64,000 nucleotides of DNA from Jejuia sp047345485 (GTDB taxonomy: Bacteria > Bacteroidota > Bacteroidia > Flavobacteriales > Flavobacteriaceae): positions 124,001 through 188,000 of the forward strand of contig NZ_JBLFEN010000006.1 of assembly GCF_047345485.1 (NCBI RefSeq). Direction: 5' to 3'. How positions within the stretch are numbered: the first letter of the stretch is position 1; the number at the start of each line of letters is the position of its first letter. Shown piece by piece: positions 1 to 7,619 of the stretch. The notes below the pieces were generated by a model. It worked only from the letters and a program-made list of their open reading frames with translations, did no database searches and had not been told where the DNA came from. The position numbers and the translations under genes are program-made.

Positions 1-60
1 TTGGTGGAATTTTTAATGAATAAAAGCGGAGTATTTAATAAAAGTGATGAGAAGAAATAA
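1..60 (+). CDS. C-terminal fragment of an upstream gene
   Basis: The first 60 bases form an open frame that enters from the left edge and ends at TAA (58-60), encoding only 19 residues ending NKSDEKK. Nothing in so short a tail identifies the product. The stop lies 14 bases inside the next gene, a tight overlap that suggests the two are cotranscribed. It could also be a chance open frame. Confidence 0.4.
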   Translation: MVEFLMNKSGVFNKSDEKK

Positions 61-814
61 ATTTTATGTTCTTTGGATTATTTTGCTTTGTTGTACTATG
101 GCAAAAGCACAATCTTTAGAGATTACTGGTGTAGTTAAAAGTAGCGCTGATGTAGAAAACATTCACGTTATCAACAAAACAGCACACAAATTCACAATTA
201 CTAATACATTAGGTGGGTTTGTAATACCCGTAAATTTAAATGATACTTTAAGTTTTTCATCGGTACAACATCAATTAAAATCTATTGTAGTTTCAAAAGA
301 AATAATGCGTTCAAAAAGTATTAGAGTTGTTTTAATTGAAAAAATAAACACTTTAAAACAAGTTACTTTGGGTAAAGTGCTTTCAGGAGATTTAAATGCA
401 GATATAAGCGACATAGATGAAGAAGCGCCAGTTAATTTTTATAATGTTGGCATACCCGGATACAAAGGTAAACTAGCAACCCAAAGTGAGAGACGCTTAA
501 ATGAAGCTACCACGGGTGGTGGTATACCATTAAATCCAATAATTAACGCAATAACTGGACGTACTAAGATGCTTAAAAAGCGTGTAGCTCATGAGCGTAA
601 TGATGTGTTAATTACTAAAATTAAAGAAGAATTCTCAGAGAGTTTGTTTAGCATATACAAGCTTGACGAAGAATTTAGAATGGACTTTTTCTATTTCTGC
701 GAAATGGATGAAAACTTCTATAAAAAATGTAACGGCACACCAGATTTAGATATTTTTGAGTTTTTAAAACAAAAGCTAAAACAATATAAAACTAACCAAC
801 AAGAGGAAGATTAA
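47..814 (+). CDS. secreted protein with carboxypeptidase-like regulatory domain
   Basis: About 255 residues with an N-terminal signal peptide (basic start, hydrophobic run, cleavage near AKAQ). Residues about 25-95 have the pattern of the carboxypeptidase-regulatory-like beta-sandwich common in Bacteroidota exported proteins (ITGVVKSS, later TLGGFVIP, then a segment ending in VVLIEK). The C-terminal two thirds are hydrophilic and not recognised. A GTG codon lies directly before the ATG at 47; I chose the ATG. It is followed closely by a DUF6702 gene and an M1 peptidase, so it probably belongs to an envelope protein operon. The specific role is unknown. Confidence 0.7.
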   Translation: MRRNKFYVLWIILLCCTMAKAQSLEITGVVKSSADVENIHVINKTAHKFTITNTLGGFVIPVNLNDTLSFSSVQHQLKSIVVSKEIMRSKSIRVVLIEKINTLKQVTLGKVLSGDLNADISDIDEEAPVNFYNVGIPGYKGKLATQSERRLNEATTGGGIPLNPIINAITGRTKMLKKRVAHERNDVLITKIKEEFSESLFSIYKLDEEFRMDFFYFCEMDENFYKKCNGTPDLDIFEFLKQKLKQYKTNQQEED

Positions 815-876
815 ATTTTGGAATGCTTTTTGAAAACTTCAAAATAACTACATTAGCCATCATTAATTTATGTGTT

Positions 877-1380
877 ATGAAATCATTTAATTTTTTTCTT
901 TTAATAATTATTGTATTTATAGGCTCTTCCTTCAGTACATTGCATAAATACTATATTAGTAACACTCAAATTGAGTATGTTAAGGACGTTAAATCAGTTC
1001 AAATTATAACGCGAATATTTATAGACGATTTAGAAAATGTACTTAAAGAGCGTTACGATGAAAGTTTAACCTTTGATAACGAAAACGCTACTGCAATAGA
1101 TGATTATTTAGAAAAGTATTTAGGCGAAAAACTTAATATTAAAATTGATGATAAAACCGTAAAATTAAGATTTTTAGGTAAAGAGATTGATATGGGTATT
1201 GTAAAATGTTACCTAGAAATTGAAAATATAAAACACATCAGTAAAATAGAAATAACAAATGAGATATTATTCGATTTGTTTGAAGAACAGCAAAATATTA
1301 TAAAACTAAATATTAACTCTAAAAAGAAGAGTTATGTACTTACTAAACAAAAAGATAACGCAGTGTTAAATTTTAATTAA
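877..1380 (+). CDS. DUF6702 family protein
   Basis: The 167-residue product starts MKSFNFFLLIIIVFIGSS, a hydrophobic signal sequence, followed by the hallmark LHKYYISNTQIEY. This is the family pattern in which a short exported Bacteroidota protein begins with a conserved HKYYVS-like strand. The open frame extends 54 bases further upstream, but those residues precede an otherwise perfect signal peptide, so ATG 877 is preferred. The body is alternating hydrophilic beta-strand sequence with no catalytic motif. It probably acts in the periplasm; its function is unknown. It lies 62 bases after the previous gene on the same strand. Confidence 0.75.
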   Translation: MKSFNFFLLIIIVFIGSSFSTLHKYYISNTQIEYVKDVKSVQIITRIFIDDLENVLKERYDESLTFDNENATAIDDYLEKYLGEKLNIKIDDKTVKLRFLGKEIDMGIVKCYLEIENIKHISKIEITNEILFDLFEEQQNIIKLNINSKKKSYVLTKQKDNAVLNFN

Positions 1381-1489
1381 ATTAAAGTTTTTTACTGTAG
1401 TAAAATCTTATTTTTGTGAGTATTGAGCGTTAAATGATTAAATCTGTTAGCGCAATTAACATTTTTTCTAAAAAATTATAAGCTTTACA

Positions 1490-3793
1490 ATGAAACATCT
1501 TCTGTATTATTTTCTATCTGTTGTTTTTGTGTCATCGGGTATTTATGCTCAGGCGCAAGAGGAATCTGCTCCTAAAAAAGGTCACACAAATACAAATAAG
1601 TTTAAGCAACTGTATGATGAGTTTTCTACACCAAATGTATATAGGGCAGCATCAGGTGCTCCAGGACATGCGTATTATCAACAGCAGGCAGACTATAAAA
1701 TGGATATTGTTTTAGATGATAAAAACTCAAAACTATCAGGATTTGAAACTATAACTTACACAAATAACGCTCCTGACGTTTTAAAATACTTATGGGTTCA
1801 GCTTGATCAAAATAAGCGTGCTAAAAATTCTAAATCACCTTTAATAGAAACTGAAAAAATAGAACCAGTTTTGTATCCAAGTCAATTTACTGAAAATTAT
1901 ATATCAGAAACTTTTGATGGTGGTTTTAATATTGAAGCAGTAACACATACAAATGGTACGCCTTTATCTTACATGATTAACCAAACCATGATGCGTGTTG
2001 AATTGCCAAAACCAATGGCTACTGGTGATACGTTTTCGTTTTCTATAAAATGGTGGTATAATATTAACGATCATGTTAAAAAACGAGGACGTTCTGGTTA
2101 CGAACTTTTTCCAGATGATGGTAATAAAGCGTATGTAATAGCGCAGTTTTTTCCAAGAATGGCTGTATATAGTGATGTAGAAGGCTGGCAAAATTCTCAA
2201 TTTTGGGGACGAGACGAGTTTGCACTAACTTTTGGAGATTATGAGGTAAATATTACAGTACCTGCAGACCATATTTTAGATGGTACAGGAGTGCTCACTA
2301 ATAGAAAAGAAGTGTTTACTAAAACCATGATGCAGCGCTATGAACAAGCAAAAAAGTCATATGATGAGCCTGTGTTAATTGTTACCCAAGCTGAAGCTGA
2401 AGCTGCAGCAAAAGGCTTTTCTAATGAAACTAAAACATGGAAGCTTAAAGCAGAAAATGTACGCGACTTTGGTTTTGCAACATCTCGTAGGTTTATATGG
2501 GATATGATGGCGGTTAAAGTAGGTGATAAAGATGTAATGGCAGTATCAATGTATCCTAAAGAAGGTAATCCACTTTGGGAAGACTGGTCTACTAAAGCAG
2601 TAGCAAGTACATTAAAAACATATTCTAGAATGACATTTGATTATCCTTATCACAAGGCTATTTCAGTTCATGCAAAAAATCAAGGTATGGAATACCCAAT
2701 GATTTGCTGGAATTATGGACGACCAAAAGAAGATGGTACTTACAGCGCTAGAGTACGTTATGGTATGATGGGTGTTATCATTCATGAGGTAGGGCATAAC
2801 TTTTTTCCTATGATTGTAAATAGTGATGAGCGCCAATGGACTTGGATGGACGAAGGATTAAATAGTTTTTTACAGTATGTAGCCCAAATTGATTTTGCCG
2901 AAGCTTATCCAAAAGCATTAGCCGAAGGGGACACTGAGTTTCCGCATAGACGAGGACCAGCTAAAAAAATTGTGCCTTACATGAGTGGAGATCAGAGCTA
3001 TATTGCACCAATTATGACCAAAGGTATAAACACATATCAATTTGGGAATAATGCTTACGGTAAACCTGCTACAGCTTTAAATATTTTAAGAGAAGCTGTG
3101 ATGGGACGCGACTTATTTGATTATGCCTTTAAGGAATACTCAAATAGATGGATGTTTAAACACCCAACGCCAGAAGATTTCTTTAGAACTATGGAAGATG
3201 CATCTGCATTCGATTTAGATTGGTTCTGGAGAGGATGGTTTTACACTACTGATTGGGTGGATATAGGAATTAAAGATGTTAAAAAATATTATGTATCTGC
3301 TGAACCTAATGCTTATATGAAAGATGTGATGAAAGAGCGTGGTATAAAGAAAAAGCAGTTAAGACCATTAGTATATATGGTAGAAGAAGGAAGTGAAGAT
3401 TTTAAAAAGTCTATGAAAAATCAAAACCCAGCAGAAGTTAAGACCGTTAAAGAGTATTTAATGGATAATTTCTCTGAAGCAGAACGTCAAAACATAACAG
3501 CACCTAAGTATTTTTATAATATTACGTTTGAAAAGCCTGGTGGGTTAGTAATGCCTATTATTGTAGAATATACTTATGCTGATGGCAATAAAAAAACGAT
3601 AAAATATCCAGCTGAAATTTGGAGATTGAATGATAATGAAGTGAGTAAGGTAATTACTAGTAATCAAGAAATTATCAATATAACTATAGACCCTAACTTA
3701 GAAACTGCTGATATAGATACCTCTAATAATTCTTGGCCTAAAAAAGAAAAAGACGGTGAGTTTGAGAACTTTAAACAAAAGATAAAAGGATAA
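1490..3793 (+). CDS. M1 family zinc metallopeptidase, exported
   Basis: The 767-residue protein has a signal peptide (cleavage near YAQA). The gluzincin site is complete: HEVGH at residues 432-436 and the second zinc-binding Glu at 455 in WMDEGLNSF, the exact HExxH-18-E spacing of M1 aminopeptidases. A GMEYPM segment at 399-404 takes the place of the usual GAMEN exopeptidase motif, so the N-terminal-amine recognition loop is altered although its Glu remains. The M1 beta-sandwich N-domain precedes it. It probably trims peptides in the periplasm or at the cell surface. A strong terminator follows directly. Confidence 0.9.
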   Translation: MKHLLYYFLSVVFVSSGIYAQAQEESAPKKGHTNTNKFKQLYDEFSTPNVYRAASGAPGHAYYQQQADYKMDIVLDDKNSKLSGFETITYTNNAPDVLKYLWVQLDQNKRAKNSKSPLIETEKIEPVLYPSQFTENYISETFDGGFNIEAVTHTNGTPLSYMINQTMMRVELPKPMATGDTFSFSIKWWYNINDHVKKRGRSGYELFPDDGNKAYVIAQFFPRMAVYSDVEGWQNSQFWGRDEFALTFGDYEVNITVPADHILDGTGVLTNRKEVFTKTMMQRYEQAKKSYDEPVLIVTQAEAEAAAKGFSNETKTWKLKAENVRDFGFATSRRFIWDMMAVKVGDKDVMAVSMYPKEGNPLWEDWSTKAVASTLKTYSRMTFDYPYHKAISVHAKNQGMEYPMICWNYGRPKEDGTYSARVRYGMMGVIIHEVGHNFFPMIVNSDERQWTWMDEGLNSFLQYVAQIDFAEAYPKALAEGDTEFPHRRGPAKKIVPYMSGDQSYIAPIMTKGINTYQFGNNAYGKPATALNILREAVMGRDLFDYAFKEYSNRWMFKHPTPEDFFRTMEDASAFDLDWFWRGWFYTTDWVDIGIKDVKKYYVSAEPNAYMKDVMKERGIKKKQLRPLVYMVEEGSEDFKKSMKNQNPAEVKTVKEYLMDNFSEAERQNITAPKYFYNITFEKPGGLVMPIIVEYTYADGNKKTIKYPAEIWRLNDNEVSKVITSNQEIINITIDPNLETADIDTSNNSWPKKEKDGEFENFKQKIKG

Positions 3794-3798
3794 GCTAA

Positions 3799-3848
3799 TG
3801 AGAGCATAAAAAAAGCCGATTTTATAATCGGCTTTTTTTATGCTCTCA
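3799..3848. terminator. intrinsic terminator with a perfect 22-bp stem
   Basis: The arms at 3799-3820 and 3827-3848 are exact reverse complements (22 bp) around a 6-base loop. The inner stem reads AAAAAGCCGAT / ATCGGCTTTTT and the T-tract lies inside the descending arm. It ends the M1 peptidase transcript. The A-tract on the other arm would let it work on the minus strand too. Confidence 0.9.
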
Positions 3849-3859
3849 AAACAACTCAC

Positions 3860-3867
3860 TATATTTG
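3860..3867 (+). promoter_or_regulatory. -7 promoter element of tatA
   Basis: TATATTTG matches the Bacteroidota -7 consensus TAnnTTTG exactly. The last G lies four bases before the GTG start at 3872, so the expected transcription start falls on or next to the start codon and the mRNA may be leaderless. No clear -33 TTG is visible. Confidence 0.6.
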
Positions 3868-3871
3868 TATT

Positions 3872-4159
3872 GTGATACACTATTCCACATATTTATTTAT
3901 TAGTGGCGCAGAAATAGCTGTTATACTATTTATTGCCATATTAGTTTTTGGAGCAGATAAATTGCCAGAAATTGCCCGTGGCTTAGGTAAAGGCATGCGA
4001 ACTCTTAAAGACGCTACTAACGAAATAAAATACGAAATCACTAAAACAGCCGATAATAGTGGTATTGATACCAGTATCACAAAAGACGTGAAAAAGGAAA
4101 TAGATAAGATTAAAGACGATTTAGAAGATTTTACAGGTTCAGTAAAAAGAAAACTGTAA
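3872..4159 (+). CDS. tatA: twin-arginine translocase subunit TatA
   Basis: The 95-residue product begins at GTG with a short periplasmic end and one transmembrane helix (AEIAVILFIAILVFGADKLP), followed by the amphipathic helix with IARGLGKGMRTLKD. This is the FG(A)xKLPE...GKxxRxFK pattern of TatA/MttA/Hcf106. It forms the pore-like component that exports folded proteins with twin-arginine signals. No tatC is present in the window. There is no internal ATG before the amphipathic helix, which forces the GTG start. The lysine-rich C-terminus is typical of the family. Confidence 0.88.
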   Translation: MIHYSTYLFISGAEIAVILFIAILVFGADKLPEIARGLGKGMRTLKDATNEIKYEITKTADNSGIDTSITKDVKKEIDKIKDDLEDFTGSVKRKL

Positions 4160-4293
4160 TTAAATTGGCGTATTTTATGGTGTTTTAGCGTTATTCGTTC
4201 AATCGTCACACAATTTGTGTTTTTTATCGATTTTTTTAATAGCTCACTTCACACTTGTATTAGTTTTACAATCCCAAATCTATTACAAACATT

Positions 4294-6609
4294 ATGAAAA
4301 CCAACCTATTATCATTTTTGTTGTTGTGCTTTTTTTATACCTACGGGCAAACCGAAAGAGACGTTATCTATAAAATAGATAGTCTAAATTCTAAGGCTAA
4401 ATCCTATCTTAAGGATGAAAATGTAATCGAGTCTTTTAAATTATTTAACAGCGCCAAAAAACTATCAGATTCTATTGATGATTGTTATGGTATAGCTATA
4501 TCAAACTACAATTTAGGTAAAATCTACACATTCATGGAAGATATTGATCAGGCTGAACAAAGCTATCATATTATGCTTAATGAATCTAAAAAAGTAGTTG
4601 AGGATATTTTAACTGCCCAAGCTTACCTTAATTTAGGGAAAATAAAAAAGAAAAAAAACTTACCTGCTAAGGCTATACTTAGTCTTGAAAAAGGATTAAA
4701 ATATATCGCTAAATGTCAAAAAGAAACACCTAATAATGTTGAGTGTAATGCTGTGTTATTAGATATTAGAATAACATTGAGTGAACTTTATTTAAGTATA
4801 GGAGATTTAGATAAGGCATTAATAAACTTATTAAAAATAGATAAAAAGACTACTAAGGAAACTGATGAAAGATCGTATTATTATAGAGGTTACTCTAGTT
4901 ATCTTTTCGGTATATATTACGTAGAGAAAGGGTTGTATAATACGGCAATTCAAAAGCTTAATCAAGCTGTTGTATACCTTAACAAGAGCGATTATCCAGA
5001 TGTTTACACGGTAAATATGATATTAAGTAAAGTATATAAGCAATTATCTGTTTCTTTTTCTCAAATAGAAAATAAAGATAAAGCCTATGCTGCTTTATTG
5101 TTACATAATGAATTTAAGGATAATCTTTTAAGCTTAACTAAAAGTAATAATGAAGTTATTACAAAATCTAAACTTCAATTAGAAGAATACAAAAATGAAG
5201 CACAAATAGCAAAAGCACAACAATTACACCAAGAATTAGAAGCAGAAAATATTAGAAATATAAACATCGTTGTTATAATAACTTCTATACTTCTAGCTAT
5301 TTGTTTAATTTCTGTTTATTTAGGTTTAGTTTCTAAAAAGAAACTTACTAATGTTTTAACCAAGAAAAATAAAGAATTAGAAAGCGCTAGATTAGAGGCT
5401 GTAAAGTCTTCAGAATTAAAAAGTAAGTTTATATCAAATGTATCCCATGAGTTGAGAACACCATTATATGGTGTAGTTGGTTTAACGTCACTATTACTTG
5501 AGAATAATACGTTAAATCCAACTGTGAAAAAACATGTTACGTCTTTAAAATATTCTGGCGATTACCTGTTGAATTTGGTAAACGATATTTTACAAGTAGG
5601 CAAAATAGAAGCTAATAAAGTAGAACTTAAAAAAGTATCTGTTAATTTAAAAGATACTTTAGATGGTATTATTAATTCATTTAATTACAGGTTAATAGAA
5701 AGTAATAATAAGATAAAAGTATCAATTGATAATTATGTGCCAGATTATGTTATCTGTGATAAAATTAGGTTGTCTCAAGTATTAATAAATCTTATAGGCA
5801 ACAGTGTAAAGTTTACTACAAATGGTACAATTCACTTAAAAGTTAATTTGTTAAGTTTAGAGGACAAAAAAGTTGGTTTAAGATTTACAGTTCAAGATAA
5901 CGGTATTGGTATTCCACAAGACAAGCAGGATACGATATTTAACAAATTTATTCAAGTTGAGGATAGTAATTTAAGTTACCAAGGTACAGGTCTAGGACTT
6001 TCTATTGCTAAAAATTTAGTCAAACTTTTTGGAGGTGATATTCACTTAGAAAGTAAGGTTGGTATTGGTACCAGCGTAAGTTTTGAGTTAGAATTTGATA
6101 TTGATAAAACAAAGCGTAGTTCAGCAGTTATTGGTAGTAAGCCTACATCTCAGAAACCTACAAATACTAATAATAATACTTATAAAATTTTAGTGGCAGA
6201 GGATAATAAAATTAATCAAGTTGTTACTAAAAGTTTACTTAAAAAGCATAATTATTCGTGTACAATAGTAGAGAATGGAAAACGTGCTTTAGAAGAAATG
6301 AGAAATAACGATTATGATTTGGTTTTAATGGATATTAACATGCCAGTAATGAATGGTAATGATGCAACAAAAGCAATAAGGGAGTTTGATAAAATAACAC
6401 CAATTATAGCTCTAACAGCTGCAGATATTGATGATATTAAGGATAATTGTAAAATTATTGGGTTTTCAGATATAATCATAAAACCGTTTGATAATTATGA
6501 GTTCTATCAAACCATTTCTCAAAATATTCAAAATGCTAAGGCTATAGAGTTAGAAACAGAAAATGATAATAATAACGACGATAACGTAACGTTAACAATT
6601 GCATCTTAA
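4294..6609 (+). CDS. TPR hybrid sensor histidine kinase with receiver domain
   Basis: The 771 residues run: signal peptide (cleavage near YGQ), periplasmic helical TPR-like repeats (about 20-310), a coiled segment, one transmembrane helix (about 325-346), HisKA with phosphoacceptor His385 in SHELRTP, HATPase with NLIGNSVKF and DNGIGIP (about 485-600), and a C-terminal receiver domain (about 630-745) with Asp680 in LMDINMPVMNG. There is no DNA-binding output domain, so the phosphate must pass to a separate phosphotransfer or regulator protein, none of which is adjacent. The sensed signal is unknown. Its stop overlaps the stop of the convergent methyltransferase gene in the four bases TTAA. Confidence 0.92.
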   Translation: MKTNLLSFLLLCFFYTYGQTERDVIYKIDSLNSKAKSYLKDENVIESFKLFNSAKKLSDSIDDCYGIAISNYNLGKIYTFMEDIDQAEQSYHIMLNESKKVVEDILTAQAYLNLGKIKKKKNLPAKAILSLEKGLKYIAKCQKETPNNVECNAVLLDIRITLSELYLSIGDLDKALINLLKIDKKTTKETDERSYYYRGYSSYLFGIYYVEKGLYNTAIQKLNQAVVYLNKSDYPDVYTVNMILSKVYKQLSVSFSQIENKDKAYAALLLHNEFKDNLLSLTKSNNEVITKSKLQLEEYKNEAQIAKAQQLHQELEAENIRNINIVVIITSILLAICLISVYLGLVSKKKLTNVLTKKNKELESARLEAVKSSELKSKFISNVSHELRTPLYGVVGLTSLLLENNTLNPTVKKHVTSLKYSGDYLLNLVNDILQVGKIEANKVELKKVSVNLKDTLDGIINSFNYRLIESNNKIKVSIDNYVPDYVICDKIRLSQVLINLIGNSVKFTTNGTIHLKVNLLSLEDKKVGLRFTVQDNGIGIPQDKQDTIFNKFIQVEDSNLSYQGTGLGLSIAKNLVKLFGGDIHLESKVGIGTSVSFELEFDIDKTKRSSAVIGSKPTSQKPTNTNNNTYKILVAEDNKINQVVTKSLLKKHNYSCTIVENGKRALEEMRNNDYDLVLMDINMPVMNGNDATKAIREFDKITPIIALTAADIDDIKDNCKIIGFSDIIIKPFDNYEFYQTISQNIQNAKAIELETENDNNNDDNVTLTIAS

Positions 6610-7256
6610 TTTGTTACTTTTCTACTAATTGTTAGCCCATCACGAATAGGTAACATAACTGTTTCTACACGTGTATCCTCTTTAAGCAATTTATTATAGT
6701 TAAGTAAAGCAGGTGTAGCAGTATCTTCTTTTTTAAATGTAGTATTTAAGATTTTGCCACTCCAAAGTACATTATCAGATAGTATAATACCTCCCTGGTT
6801 AAGTTTGTCAATTACTACTTCAAAATAATTAGCATAATTTTCTTTATCCGCATCAATAAATACCAAATCAAAAATTTTATCAAGCTTTGGAATAACATCT
6901 AAAGCATTACCTAAATGCTGAATAATTTTATCGCCATTTTCAGATTTATCAAAATACTTCCGCTGAAAATCTACCAATTCCTCATTTACATCAATAGTAT
7001 GTAATTCGCCATTTGCTTGCATACCTTCAGCTAAACATAAAGCAGAATAGCCTGTATAAGTACCAATTTCTAGTATGTTTTTCGGGTTTACCAATTTAGA
7101 TATTATACTTAAAACTCTACCCTGATAGTGGCCACTTAACATGCGTGGTTGTAATATTTTTTGGTAGGTTTCTCTGGTAAGTTGTTGTAATAATTCTGGT
7201 TCATTCTCAGAATGTGCTACAACATAATCGTCTAATTCTTCTGGTATAAAATGCAT
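6606..7256 (-). CDS. class I SAM-dependent O-methyltransferase
   Basis: The product belongs to the caffeoyl-CoA/catechol O-methyltransferase type: SAM-binding ILEIGTYTGYSALCLAEG, metal-ligand region VFIDADKENY, and LSDNVLWSG. The open frame extends 22 codons further upstream, but the family start MHFIPEEL at 7256 is clear, giving 216 residues. It probably methylates a small hydroxylated aromatic or similar acceptor; the substrate cannot be read from the sequence. The gene is monocistronic and convergent with the histidine kinase, sharing the TTAA stop overlap. A TATTTTTG element lies about 65 bases upstream. Confidence 0.88.
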   Translation of the reverse strand: MHFIPEELDDYVVAHSENEPELLQQLTRETYQKILQPRMLSGHYQGRVLSIISKLVNPKNILEIGTYTGYSALCLAEGMQANGELHTIDVNEELVDFQRKYFDKSENGDKIIQHLGNALDVIPKLDKIFDLVFIDADKENYANYFEVVIDKLNQGGIILSDNVLWSGKILNTTFKKEDTATPALLNYNKLLKEDTRVETVMLPIRDGLTISRKVTN

Positions 7257-7619
7257 ATGGTTATCAAGACGTGTGGGGTGTTTAAAAACCAAACAGGTCT
7301 TTAAACACAAATTAAAATACAAAAATATTGTTTTTTTATGAATGAAGTTTGAAGCTCTTTCTAAATCAAAATGTATTTTAATTAAGCTACATGCAGTTCG
7401 TCAGAAATTTGTTTCGTAAAAATAAAATTAAGTTTTCTTTGATTGTAGTTGACCTAATTTAGTATTTAATACAAACACAGTTATAATTAAATTTAAAATA
7501 ATGGGAATTACCTCTCGTTATTTCAGATTTAGAATATATAATAAATCGATAAACATGTAACTTTTTTTACAAAACAAATACTAACTTGTAACCATAAATT
7601 AAAATAACCAATTCCTAGT
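7257..7619. other. divergent intergenic region (363 bp)
   Basis: AT-rich spacer between the divergent O-methyltransferase and M16 peptidase genes. Apart from the minus-strand -7 element at 7320-7327 I see no open frame, tRNA, strong hairpin or repeat. The M16 promoter must be here, but no clean TAnnTTTG stands close to its start. Confidence 0.5.
7320..7327 (-). promoter_or_regulatory. -7 promoter element of the O-methyltransferase gene
   Basis: Read on the minus strand, TATTTTTG fits TAnnTTTG. It would start transcription near 7315, leaving a leader of about 60 bases before the ATG at 7256. Single-element evidence only. Confidence 0.4.

Noticed and set aside
823..876. Longer start for the DUF6702 gene
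   Set aside because: It would place 18 residues before a complete signal peptide that begins at 877.
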